Of a stretch of 64,000 bases of DNA, positions 1-8,208 are shown piece by piece. The position numbers and the translations under genes are program-made. Within the stretch, counting starts at the first letter, position 1. Each line of letters begins with the position of its first letter. The DNA comes from CAWJFJ01 sp963800065 (GTDB lineage: Bacteria; Actinomycetota; Acidimicrobiia; Acidimicrobiales; UBA8190), in NCBI GenBank assembly GCA_963800065.1, contig CAWCZO010000002.1, positions 186,001 to 250,000 on the forward strand, written 5' to 3'. The notes below the pieces were generated by a model that saw only the letters and a list, made by a program, of their open reading frames with translations, searched no databases and was not told the origin of the DNA.

Positions 1-545
1 GCCTCGCCCTACCGACGGGATGCGAGTCGAACGCCGAATACCTCGACGTGGCGCTGCGGGAGCCGGTGGCGCCTGGTGAGGTGACGTCCGCATTCAGCTC
101 TCTCCTGCCTGACGGGGTCGATGTCGTGGCCGCTCAGGTCCTCCCCGCTGGGGCGGGGTCACTCCAGGAGGAAGTGACCTCGTGCCGATGGGAGATAGAT
201 GTTCCACAGGTGGACCCCGGCGGGCTGGGCGAGGTCATCGCCCGGGTTTTGGGCGCCGGGGTCCTCCCCGTCACACGCGAGCGCAAAGGGCGTCCGGTGA
301 CCGACGACCTGCGTCCTTCGGTGCTCGCTCTCTCCTCCGCCGGGCCGTCCGGGACCGGGTCCTTGCTCGTCGCCGAGCTGGGAACCCGACCCCGTGGGGT
401 CCGTCCAGCCGAGCTGGCCCAGGTCATGGGCATGGAGCTCGGGCTGGCCCGCAGGACCAATCAATGGATCGAGCGCGACGGTTCCCGATGGGAGCCTCTG
501 GTGACGCCCGCGGCAGACGCCGCCGTCTGGGAGCGCGCCTCGTGA
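1..545 (+). CDS. DUF2344 radical-SAM-linked protein, 3' part
   Basis: The frame is open at the left edge, so the N-terminus lies outside the window; about 180 residues are visible, ending at TGA 543-545. The visible part begins LALPTGCESNAEYLDVAL, which resembles the DUF2344 (TIGR03936) domain found fused to or just downstream of a radical SAM protein. In Actinobacteria this gene commonly sits directly upstream of RNase E/G, as here (24 bp gap). The internal GTG at 48 is not the true start because conserved sequence continues upstream of it. The biochemical role of the family is not established; the position suggests RNA modification or maturation, but that is inference. Confidence 0.75.
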   Translation, partial: LALPTGCESNAEYLDVALREPVAPGEVTSAFSSLLPDGVDVVAAQVLPAGAGSLQEEVTSCRWEIDVPQVDPGGLGEVIARVLGAGVLPVTRERKGRPVTDDLRPSVLALSSAGPSGTGSLLVAELGTRPRGVRPAELAQVMGMELGLARRTNQWIERDGSRWEPLVTPAADAAVWERAS

Positions 546-569
546 GCAGTACGAGAAGGGATTTTCCTC

Positions 570-2594
570 ATGTCCGACCCGAGCGCCGGCCAGCCGGTGA
601 CGGAGCCCGTGGGCCCGCCGCCGGGGCCTGCCCCCACAGACAGCCCCGGCGTTCCCGGGGCCCCCGGAGCCGTGCCACCATCCGGTGCCCGGCCCCGCTC
701 GGCGAGCTCCACGGTGACCGGGTCACCGGCGGTGACCGCCGACGAACCGGGGAGCGAGCCGCCCGCTGATCCTCCCGACGGCCCGGCCGCCCCGGCCGGG
801 GCCGAGGAGAACGGGACCGACGCGTCGGCGCCCCCGTCCGGGGGGCCGGGATCAGGTTCGAACCCCCGGCGCCGCCGCCGGCGTCCCTCGACGGCCGGCG
901 CCGGTTCGGGAGCGGATCCGGACGGTCCGGATCCCTCTCCGGGGGAGCCCGGAACGACGGCCGACGACGTCGGCCCGCTGGTCGACGGCCCGGCGCCGAC
1001 AGCGGGCGGCGAACGTCCGCGTATCGGCGACCGCCGGCCGGCGCCGCCGGCGGCCGCCCCGACCCCGAGACCGCCCCGCCGGAGCCCGGCGGGGACGAAG
1101 GCCGCGGGGACGAAGGCGGCCGGGCCCCGGAACCGGGGGGAGAGGGCGGCGGGGGAGCGGACGGCCGGTCCGGTCCCGGAGGTGACGGGCGTGCGTTCCG
1201 GTGGTGCGGTGGGGGGGCGGGGGGAAACGGTCGCGGACGCCGACGAGGACCAGGACGACGGCGGCGCCAGGACGACTGGGGGAAAGTCACGCCGGCGCAG
1301 CGGTCGCGAGCGTCGCGGACGCCCCGTCGGGCGGTACCTGATGTGTGTCCACGTGCGGCCCCACGCCACCCAGATCGCCGTGCTGGAGGGACGGACCCTG
1401 GTCGAGCACCAGGTGTCGCGTGCGGCGGACGACGCCATCCAGATCGACGGGAACATCTACCGGGGCCGGGTCCAGAACGTCCTCCCCGGGATGGAGGCCG
1501 CCTTCGTCGACATCGGGACCCCGAAGAACGCCGTGCTCTACCGGGGCGACGTCCGCTTCGACCGCGACGACGTCGAGACCTCGTCGGGGGGCTCGCCCCG
1601 GATCGAGCAGATGCTGCGCGCCGGTCAGACAATCGTCTGCCAGGTGACCAAGAACCCCATCGGGGCCAAAGGGGCCCGTCTGACCCAGGAGGTGTCCCTG
1701 CCCGGGCGCTTCGTGGTGATGGTTCCCAATTCGTCGGCCTTCGGGATCTCCAAGCGACTCGACGACGCCGAGCGGAAGCGCCTCCGGCGGATCGTGGACG
1801 ACGTGCGCCCCAAGGGTCACGGTCTGATCGTCCGGACGGCGGCCGAGGGTGCCAGCCAGGAGGAGCTCGGTCACGACGTCGAGCGGCTGGCCGCCCAGTG
1901 GGAGGACATAGAGGCCGAGGCGGGCCGGTCCAACGCCCCGGGACTTCTGTACCGGGAGCCCGACCTGGCCGTGCGCAGTGTCCGTGAGGAGTTCAACCGC
2001 GAGTACCGCGGCGTCGTCATCGACGACGAGGAGCTCTTCCTCCAGGTGCGCGACTACATCGAACAGGTCAATCCCGAGCTGGCCGACCGCGTGGAGCTCT
2101 ACGACCCGGTGGCCGAGAACATGCCCGTGTTCGAGCGGTTCCACGTGCACGAGCAGCTGCACAAGGCCCTCGACCGGAAGGTCTGGCTGCCGTCGGGAGG
2201 GTCGATCATCATCGAGCGGACCGAGGCGCTCACCGTGATCGACGTCAACACCGGAAAGAACGTGGGGACGTCCAACCTGGAAGAGACCGTCTACCGGAAC
2301 AATCTGGAAGCGGCCGAGGAGATCGCCCGCCAGCTCCGGTTGCGCGACATCGGGGGGATCATCGTCATCGACTTCATCGACATGGAGATCCGTGAGAACC
2401 GGGACAAGGTGGCGGCCGCCCTGCGATCGGCGTTGGCCCGGGACAAGACGAGGACCCAGGTCTTCGACATCTCCGAGCTGGGCCTCATCGAGATGACCCG
2501 CAAGCGGGTCTCGGAGGGCCTGGTCGAGTCCCTGTCCAGTACCTGCGCCATCTGCGGCGGCCGGGGAATCGTTCTGGACGAGACCTTGCTGTAG
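570..2594 (+). CDS. rne: Ribonuclease E/G family endoribonuclease
   Basis: A 674-residue endoribonuclease for rRNA processing and mRNA decay. Residues 1-255 are a Pro/Gly/Ala/Arg-rich, probably disordered extension. The S1 domain begins near 258 (YLMCVHVRPHATQ). The DNase I-like catalytic part carries the two Mg-binding aspartates in VIDVNTGKN (D558) and IVIDFIDM (D601). The Zn-link CAIC (C659, C662) is almost at the C-terminus, so the protein has an N-terminal but no C-terminal extension, unlike E. coli RNase E. The ATG at 570 is preceded by AGAAGGG at good spacing. The gene heads the run with rplU, rpmA and obg. Confidence 0.95.
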   Translation: MSDPSAGQPVTEPVGPPPGPAPTDSPGVPGAPGAVPPSGARPRSASSTVTGSPAVTADEPGSEPPADPPDGPAAPAGAEENGTDASAPPSGGPGSGSNPRRRRRRPSTAGAGSGADPDGPDPSPGEPGTTADDVGPLVDGPAPTAGGERPRIGDRRPAPPAAAPTPRPPRRSPAGTKAAGTKAAGPRNRGERAAGERTAGPVPEVTGVRSGGAVGGRGETVADADEDQDDGGARTTGGKSRRRSGRERRGRPVGRYLMCVHVRPHATQIAVLEGRTLVEHQVSRAADDAIQIDGNIYRGRVQNVLPGMEAAFVDIGTPKNAVLYRGDVRFDRDDVETSSGGSPRIEQMLRAGQTIVCQVTKNPIGAKGARLTQEVSLPGRFVVMVPNSSAFGISKRLDDAERKRLRRIVDDVRPKGHGLIVRTAAEGASQEELGHDVERLAAQWEDIEAEAGRSNAPGLLYREPDLAVRSVREEFNREYRGVVIDDEELFLQVRDYIEQVNPELADRVELYDPVAENMPVFERFHVHEQLHKALDRKVWLPSGGSIIIERTEALTVIDVNTGKNVGTSNLEETVYRNNLEAAEEIARQLRLRDIGGIIVIDFIDMEIRENRDKVAAALRSALARDKTRTQVFDISELGLIEMTRKRVSEGLVESLSSTCAICGGRGIVLDETLL

Positions 2595-2606
2595 AGTTGG
2601 CGGGCT

Positions 2607-2927
2607 ATGTACGCGGTGATCCGATCTGGAGGGAAGCAGGAGCGCGTGGCCGAGGGCCAGCAGCTCCGCGTGGAATTGCTGGGCCTGCCCACCGGGAGTG
2701 ACGTCGAGCTCGACCCGGTCCTCGTGGTCGACGATGACCGGGTGCTGGCCACCCCGGAGCAGTTGGCCGGGACGGTGGTGGCCGCCCGGATCGTGGGTGA
2801 GGAGCTGGGCCCCAAGATCCGCGGTTTCACCTATCAGTCCAAGGCCCGGCGCCGTCGCCGGTGGGGCCACCGTCAGCACTACGCCACCGTGGAGATCACC
2901 GCCATCACCGTGCCGGCGGCACGCTGA
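2607..2927 (+). CDS. rplU: 50S ribosomal protein L21
   Basis: A 106-residue protein, normal for L21, a 23S rRNA-binding protein of the large subunit. It begins MYAVIRSGGKQERVAEGQ and contains the conserved basic segment YQSKARRRRRWGHRQHY near 83-99. It starts 12 bp after the RNase E/G stop, so it is probably cotranscribed. No strong Shine-Dalgarno is seen ahead of the ATG, only GGCGGG. Order rplU-rpmA-obg is near-universal. Confidence 0.97.
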   Translation: MYAVIRSGGKQERVAEGQQLRVELLGLPTGSDVELDPVLVVDDDRVLATPEQLAGTVVAARIVGEELGPKIRGFTYQSKARRRRRWGHRQHYATVEITAITVPAAR

Positions 2928-2958
2928 ACGCCGCGGCCGGGACAAGGAGAGACGAGAC

Positions 2959-3213
2959 ATGTCCAAGACGAAGGGCGGCGGTTCGACCCGAAACGGGCGC
3001 GACTCGAATGCCCAGCGGCTGGGGGTCAAGGTGTTCGACGGGACCAAGGTGCCCGCCGGGGCCATCATCGTGCGCCAGCGGGGAACCAAGTTCCATCCGG
3101 GCGAGAACGTGGGCCGCGGCGGTGACGACACTCTCTTCGCCACCGCCGATGGGATCGTCAAGTTCGGCACCCGGAAGGGTCGCAAGCTCGTGGACGTCCG
3201 TTCCGAAGCCTGA
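2959..3213 (+). CDS. rpmA: 50S ribosomal protein L27
   Basis: An 84-residue L27, the large-subunit protein whose N-terminal tail reaches the peptidyl transferase centre. It begins MSKTKGGGSTRNGRDSNAQR and keeps the conserved RQRGTKFHPGENVGRGGDDTL core. The ATG at 2959 follows AAGGAG at 2944-2949. There is no long N-terminal presequence of the kind cleaved in Firmicutes. It lies 31 bp downstream of rplU. Confidence 0.97.
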   Translation: MSKTKGGGSTRNGRDSNAQRLGVKVFDGTKVPAGAIIVRQRGTKFHPGENVGRGGDDTLFATADGIVKFGTRKGRKLVDVRSEA

Positions 3214-3275
3214 ACGAGGACGACCCGCCGGTGACGACGGCGGTCCCGGCGTCGAGTGGTGTCGTCATCCCCACC

Positions 3276-3281
3276 TAGGAT
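3276..3281 (+). promoter_or_regulatory. Leaderless -10 hexamer for obgE
   Basis: TAGGAT ends 7 nt before GTG 3289, in the 75-bp gap after rpmA. It suggests an internal promoter in addition to read-through from rne. Confidence 0.45.
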
Positions 3282-3288
3282 CGCGGCC

Positions 3289-4716
3289 GTGTCGGGGTTC
3301 GTAGACGAAGCCCAGATCCACGTGAAGGCCGGTGACGGCGGTGCCGGCTGCGTGTCGTTCCGCCGCGAGGCCCACGTCTCCAAGGGGGGTCCCGACGGAG
3401 GAGACGGAGGGGGCGGTGGCGACGTCTGGCTCGTCGCCTCGCACAACCAGGCCTCGCTCCTCGGCTTCCGGGACCATCCGCACCGGGCAGCGACGGGCGG
3501 GGCGCACGGGCAGGGGAAGAAGAAGCACGGGGCCGCTGGTTCCGACATCGAGGTCCCCGTCCCCGTCGGGACCGTCGTGCGCGGAGCCGACGGCGTCGTC
3601 CTGGCCGATCTGGCGTCGGCCGGAGACCGCTGGATGGCCGCCCGGGGAGGGCGTGGAGGGCATGGCAACGCCCGGTTCCTCAACAACCGCCGCCGGGCCC
3701 CCGCCTTCGCCGAGCAGGGCGAGAAGGGGGAGGAGTACTGGTTCGACATGGAGCTGCGGCTCCTCGCCGACGTGGCCATCGTGGGGATGCCCAACGCCGG
3801 GAAGAGCACACTGATCTCGCGGATCTCGGCGGCGCGCCCCAAGATCGCCGACTATCCCTTCACCACGTTGGTGCCGAATCTCGGTGTCGTCCGGGTGGGC
3901 CGGGCCGGATCGGAGACGGAGTTCGTGGTGGCCGACATTCCCGGCCTGGTGGCCGGGGCCTCGGACGGACGGGGGCTCGGTCACCGCTTTCTCCGTCACG
4001 TGGAGAGGGCCCGGGTCCTGGTCATCCTCATCGACCTGGCCGCCGTCGACGGCGTGCCCCCGGAGGAGCAGGGGAGGATCCTGCTCGACGAGCTGGGCCG
4101 CTACCGGGCCGAACTGCTCGAACGGCCCCGGGTGGTGGTGGGGTCGAAGGCCGACATCGTGGACGACGGGGCCACGGGCGACGACGCCACGGACGCCGGC
4201 GCTCCCGGTCCGGCGGTCACCGAGATCCAGATCTCCGCCGTGACGGGCCAGGGCGTCGACACGTTGCTCGGACGCCTGGCGCGACTCGTCGTCGAGGCCC
4301 GGGCCGCCGAACTGGCGCCGTCGTCGACGGTGGTCGTCCACCGGCCCTTGCCGGAGGGGATCGAGGTGGTGCGCCGGGACGACGGATCATTCGAGGTTCT
4401 CGGCCGATCGGCTCTGCGGGCGGTGGCACTCTCCGACCTCACCGACGACCAGGCCGTGGCCTACGTCCAGGAGCGCCTGCGCCGCCTCGGTGTCGAGCGG
4501 GCCCTGGTCCGCGCCGGCGCCCGCGACGGTGACGTGGTCCACCTGGGGAAGCTCTCATTCACGTACCAGAGCGATGCCGGCGGCCTCGACGCCGCCGCCG
4601 CCATGGTGGGCGGGAGAGCCCGACGGGGACCGCACCGGGGCAACGTCCGGGGTGGGTCCACCGGCGGGCGCCACCGTGGCGGCGGGGGAGCGGCGTCCCC
4701 GCTCGGCGGGTCATGA
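3289..4716 (+). CDS. obgE: Obg family GTPase
   Basis: A 475-residue GTPase of late 50S subunit assembly and stress response. The Gly-rich Obg domain spans about 1-155. The G domain has G1 GMPNAGKST (near 166-174), G3 DIPG (216-219) and G5 SAVTGQG near 316. The C-terminal OCT domain is near 350-435, followed by a Gly/Arg-rich tail. The G4 motif reads SKAD (286-289) rather than NKxD, a mild oddity. GTG 3289 is chosen because the protein then begins MSGFVDEAQIHVKAG like its relatives, and because TAGGAT lies 7 nt upstream, suggesting a leaderless internal start. The stop overlaps the proB ATG by 4 bp. Confidence 0.95.
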   Translation: MSGFVDEAQIHVKAGDGGAGCVSFRREAHVSKGGPDGGDGGGGGDVWLVASHNQASLLGFRDHPHRAATGGAHGQGKKKHGAAGSDIEVPVPVGTVVRGADGVVLADLASAGDRWMAARGGRGGHGNARFLNNRRRAPAFAEQGEKGEEYWFDMELRLLADVAIVGMPNAGKSTLISRISAARPKIADYPFTTLVPNLGVVRVGRAGSETEFVVADIPGLVAGASDGRGLGHRFLRHVERARVLVILIDLAAVDGVPPEEQGRILLDELGRYRAELLERPRVVVGSKADIVDDGATGDDATDAGAPGPAVTEIQISAVTGQGVDTLLGRLARLVVEARAAELAPSSTVVVHRPLPEGIEVVRRDDGSFEVLGRSALRAVALSDLTDDQAVAYVQERLRRLGVERALVRAGARDGDVVHLGKLSFTYQSDAGGLDAAAAMVGGRARRGPHRGNVRGGSTGGRHRGGGGAASPLGGS

Positions 4717-5840
4717 CGGCAACGGCCGGGACCACCGCACCCGGCGCCGCCAGGACCGTCGTGGCCAAGATCGGATCGTCGTCGGTGACGGCCGACGGCG
4801 GCGGTGTCGACGGCGCCGCCATCGAGAAGCTGAGCGCCGACATCGCAGAGGTCCGGGCCGGCGGGCACAGCGTCGTCCTGGTGAGCTCCGGCGCCATCGC
4901 CGCGGGGTGGGCGGCGTTGAGCGGCGGCCCGCGGCCGACCGATCTACCCACGCTGCAGGCCGTGTCGGCCGTGGGCCAACACCGCCTGATGCGGGTCTAC
5001 GACGATGCCCTCGCCCTCCACGGACTGGCCGTCGGGCAGGTCCTGCTCGCCCCCCTCGACTTCGTCCATCGCCAGCAGTACCTGCACGCCCGTCAGACCC
5101 TGGCCCGACTCCTCGAGCTCGGAGTGGTCCCGGTGGTGAACGAGAACGACGCCACCTCGGACGACGAGATCCGCTTCGGCGACAACGACCGCCTGGCCGC
5201 CCTGGTGGCCCATCTGGTGGCCGCCGATCTCCTCGTCCTGTTGACCGACACGGCCGGGCTCCTCACCGCCGACCCCCGCACCACGGACGAGGCCTCGCTC
5301 ATCGAGGAGGTCGTCGAGGTCGACCACCGACTGGAGATGATGGCGGGCGGAGCGGGGAGCGCCATCGGCAGCGGCGGCATGGCGTCGAAGCTGGCGGCGG
5401 CCAAGATCGCGGCATGGTCGGGAGTGGAGACCGTCATCGCCGATGCTGGCCGGCCCGGGGTGCTGCAGGCGGCCATGGCCGGCGACACCGGGGTGGGGAC
5501 CGTGTTCCGCCCGCGCCCGCGGCGACTACCGGCACGGAAGCTGTGGATCGCCTTCGCGGTGGCGTCGGCGGGGACTCTGGTGGTCGACGAAGGCGCCCGG
5601 CGGGCGCTGGTCGAGGGCGACGCGTCCCTTCTCCCCGCCGGCGTGGTGTCGGTGTCGGGCCACTTCGACGTCGATGCCGCCGTCGAGATCGTGGGCCCCG
5701 ACGGGGTCGTCTTCGCCAAAGGACTGGTCCGCCACGCCGCCGAACGGATCGGGTCCTGGGCCGGTCGGCGCACGAGCGAGCTCCCCGACGGTGTGGCCCA
5801 CGAGGTCGTCCATCGCGACGATCTCGTGGTCCTGGCCTGA
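4713..5840 (+). CDS. proB: Glutamate 5-kinase
   Basis: A 375-residue enzyme that phosphorylates L-glutamate with ATP, the first step of proline synthesis. The amino-acid kinase domain starts VVAKIGSSSVT and holds VLVSSGAIAAGW and VVNENDATSDDEIRFGDND, which bind glutamate and nucleotide. Residues from about 280 on form a C-terminal PUA domain (RKLWIAFAVASAGTLVVDEGA). The ATG overlaps the obg stop (ATGA), implying translational coupling. proA follows 87 bp downstream. Confidence 0.96.
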   Translation: MTATAGTTAPGAARTVVAKIGSSSVTADGGGVDGAAIEKLSADIAEVRAGGHSVVLVSSGAIAAGWAALSGGPRPTDLPTLQAVSAVGQHRLMRVYDDALALHGLAVGQVLLAPLDFVHRQQYLHARQTLARLLELGVVPVVNENDATSDDEIRFGDNDRLAALVAHLVAADLLVLLTDTAGLLTADPRTTDEASLIEEVVEVDHRLEMMAGGAGSAIGSGGMASKLAAAKIAAWSGVETVIADAGRPGVLQAAMAGDTGVGTVFRPRPRRLPARKLWIAFAVASAGTLVVDEGARRALVEGDASLLPAGVVSVSGHFDVDAAVEIVGPDGVVFAKGLVRHAAERIGSWAGRRTSELPDGVAHEVVHRDDLVVLA

Positions 5841-5916
5841 CGACAAGGGTCCGGAAGGCGCCGGCCGGGGGCGGCCGGACCCCGGGACCCCGGACGGGGG
5901 AGACCGGTGGCGGAGG

Positions 5917-5922
5917 TACCCT
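5917..5922 (+). promoter_or_regulatory. Candidate -10 hexamer for proA
   Basis: TACCCT ends 5 nt before ATG 5928, fitting a leaderless transcript. A GGAGG at 5912-5916 partly overlaps it, so ordinary Shine-Dalgarno initiation from an upstream start is equally possible. Confidence 0.35.
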
Positions 5923-5927
5923 GGGAC

Positions 5928-7175
5928 ATGCCCACAACCTCCGTGGCCGAGCTGGGCCGTCGGGCCCAGGCGGCCGGCCGGCTGCTCGCCACGGCGTCGG
6001 GCGCCACCAAGGACACGGCACTGCGTCTGGCCGCCGACCTGCTCGAACAGCACCGGTCCGACATCCTGGCCGCCAACGCCGGCGACGTCCGGGCCGCCTC
6101 CGACCAGGGGGCGACGGCCACGGAGCTCGATCGCCTGCGACTCAGCGAATCCCGGATCGCCGCCATGGCCGAGGGTCTGCGCCAGGTGGCCGCCCTGCCC
6201 GATCCGGTGGGCGAGGTCGTCGAGGGATCGGTCCGTCCGAACGGCCTGCGGGTGGAGCGTGTCCGGGTGCCGCTCGGCGTCGTAGGGATCATCTACGAGA
6301 ACCGTCCGAACGTCACCAGCGACGCCGCCGGGCTCTGCCTGAAGGCGGGGAACGCCACCATGCTGCGGGGCTCGTCCTCGGCCGTCAACTCCAATGTGGC
6401 CATCGTGGCCTGCCTGCGCCAGGCGGCGCGGAAGGCGGGACTGCCCGAGGACGTCGTCGTCCTCGTCGAGGACAGCCGACGCCAGGCGGCCGTGGAGTTC
6501 ATGCGCCTGGACGGGGTGATCGACTGCCTGATCCCCCGCGGCGGCGCCTCTCTGATCGCCACCATCCGGGAGCAGGCGACGGTCCCGTGCGTGATCGACG
6601 GAGACGGGAACTGCCACGTCTACGTGGACGCCGCCGCCGACCTCGACGTGGCGGTGGCCATCGTGACGAACGCCAAGATGCAGCGCCCCGGCGTGTGCAA
6701 CGCGGCGGAGTCCCTCCTCGTCCACCGGTCCGTCGCCGACGTCTTCCTGCCCCGGGTGGTCGGAGCGCTGGCCGGGGTCGAGCTGGTGGGCGACGCGCGT
6801 TCCCGGGCCTTGGTCCCCACCATGGGGAGGGCCGAGGAGGCCGACTTCGCCACCGAATTCCTGGCCCTGAAGCTGGCGGTGGCGGTGGTCGACGGCATCG
6901 AGGCCGCCATCGAGCACATCGCCCGGTACGGGTCGGGCCACAGCGAGGCCATCGTGACCACGGACATCGAAGCGGCGGACCGTTTCTGCCGCCAGGTCGA
7001 CGCCGGCGCCGTGTTGGTGAACGCCTCGACCCGCTTCGTCGACGGCGCCGAACTGGGGCTCGGGGCGGAGATCGGCATCTCCACCCAGAAGCTCCACGCC
7101 CGGGGGCCCATGGGAGTGCGGGAGCTGACCTGCACGAAGTACGTGGTCCGCGGCGACGGGCAGGTACGGGAGTGA
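5928..7175 (+). CDS. proA: Gamma-glutamyl phosphate reductase
   Basis: A 415-residue NADPH-dependent reductase making glutamate 5-semialdehyde from glutamyl 5-phosphate, the second proline step. It has the ALDH-like fold; the catalytic cysteine lies in KMQRPGVCNAAESLLV. GVIYENRPNV and LKAGNATMLRGSSSA are family signatures. ATG 5928 (MPTTSVAELGRRAQAAG) is preferred over GTG 5907 because it matches the usual N-terminus and has GGAGG at 5912-5916. Its stop overlaps the next GTG by 3 bp. Confidence 0.95.
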   Translation: MPTTSVAELGRRAQAAGRLLATASGATKDTALRLAADLLEQHRSDILAANAGDVRAASDQGATATELDRLRLSESRIAAMAEGLRQVAALPDPVGEVVEGSVRPNGLRVERVRVPLGVVGIIYENRPNVTSDAAGLCLKAGNATMLRGSSSAVNSNVAIVACLRQAARKAGLPEDVVVLVEDSRRQAAVEFMRLDGVIDCLIPRGGASLIATIREQATVPCVIDGDGNCHVYVDAAADLDVAVAIVTNAKMQRPGVCNAAESLLVHRSVADVFLPRVVGALAGVELVGDARSRALVPTMGRAEEADFATEFLALKLAVAVVDGIEAAIEHIARYGSGHSEAIVTTDIEAADRFCRQVDAGAVLVNASTRFVDGAELGLGAEIGISTQKLHARGPMGVRELTCTKYVVRGDGQVRE

Positions 7176-8197
7176 GCGCCACCGACGAGGAGTCCCTCCG
7201 CCGGGGCGGTACGCCCACCCCGTTGGGCTTCCCCGAACCGGGACCGCCACGCTTCGAGTCGGTGGCCGACGTGCGGGCCCGGTTGGCCGCCGTCGGTTAT
7301 CTGGCCGACGACGGTATCGCCGGTGTCGTCTATCTGGCCGATCGGTTGGCCAAACCGGTTCTGGTCGAAGGTCCGGCCGGGACGGGAAAGACCGAGCTGG
7401 CCAAGTCGGTGTCCCGTGTCACCGACAGCCAGCTCATCAGGTTGCAGTGCTACGAGGGACTCGACGAGTCCAAGGCGCTCTACGAATGGAACTACAAGAA
7501 GCAGCTCCTGCGGATCCAGGCGCAGCGCGTGGTCTCCGACGCCGGTTCCGAATCGGTGCCTCCGGTGGCGGGAGACGGCGCCACCGGACACGAGAACGGG
7601 GAGATCCGCAGCGGAGTGGCCTGGCGCGATCTGGAGGAGGACATCTTCTCCGAGGAGTTCCTCCTGGCCCGCCCGCTGCTCGAGGCCATCCGTTCCACCG
7701 AGTCCGTCGTCCTCCTGGTCGACGAGGTCGACCGGGTGGAGCTCGAGACCGAGGCCCTCCTTCTCGAGGTGCTCTCGGAGTACCAGGTGTCGATCCCCGA
7801 ACTGGGGACGGTCCGGGCCGAGCGGATCCCCCTCGTCTTCCTGACGTCGAACAACACCCGGGAATTGTCGGAGGCCCTCAAGCGGCGGTGCCTGTACCTG
7901 CACCTCGACTACCCGACGCTCGAACGCGAACGTGACATCGTCCTCACCCGGGTGCCGGGGATCGGTGCCGAGCTGGCCGACCAGGTGGCCCGGATCGTTC
8001 GCTCGCTGCGGACCTTGGAGCTGAAGAAGTATCCCTCCGTGTCCGAGACGCTCGACTGGGCCCGCACCCTGGTGGTGCTGGGGGTGGAGTCGATCGACGC
8101 CGAACAGGCCAAGGCCACTCTCCACGTCCTCCTCAAGTACAAGAGCGATCTCGAACGGGCGTCCAAGGAACTGACCGCGGTCGACGCCAAGGCCTGA
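7172..8197 (+). CDS. MoxR-family AAA+ ATPase
   Basis: A 341-residue AAA+ ATPase. Walker A is GPAGTGKTE (from 67), Walker B LLVDEVD (D184), sensor 1 is in FLTSNNTREL, and RRCLYLHLDYP has the arginine region. MoxR proteins act as chaperones that insert metal cofactors or remodel complexes, usually with a VWA-domain partner; the next gene encodes one. The start GTG 7172 overlaps the proA stop, so it is coupled to proA although the roles look unrelated. The substrate cannot be told from sequence; the pair resembles CoxD/CoxE-type modules, but no carbon monoxide dehydrogenase genes are nearby. Confidence 0.9.
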   Translation: MSATDEESLRRGGTPTPLGFPEPGPPRFESVADVRARLAAVGYLADDGIAGVVYLADRLAKPVLVEGPAGTGKTELAKSVSRVTDSQLIRLQCYEGLDESKALYEWNYKKQLLRIQAQRVVSDAGSESVPPVAGDGATGHENGEIRSGVAWRDLEEDIFSEEFLLARPLLEAIRSTESVVLLVDEVDRVELETEALLLEVLSEYQVSIPELGTVRAERIPLVFLTSNNTRELSEALKRRCLYLHLDYPTLERERDIVLTRVPGIGAELADQVARIVRSLRTLELKKYPSVSETLDWARTLVVLGVESIDAEQAKATLHVLLKYKSDLERASKELTAVDAKA

Positions 8198-8208
8198 GGT
8201 CGACCGGC

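Noticed and set aside
2592..2597. TAGAGT as a leaderless -10 for rplU
   Set aside because: It is 9 nt from the ATG, out of the 5-7 nt range, and its first three bases are the rne stop codon.
1287..3842. Long minus-strand open frame opposite rne, rplU, rpmA and obg
   Set aside because: A shadow frame produced by high-GC codon use; the plus strand carries well-recognised conserved genes throughout.
4490..7171. Upstream extension of the MoxR frame through proB and proA
   Set aside because: Open by chance in GC-rich DNA; only the part from GTG 7172 resembles a protein family.
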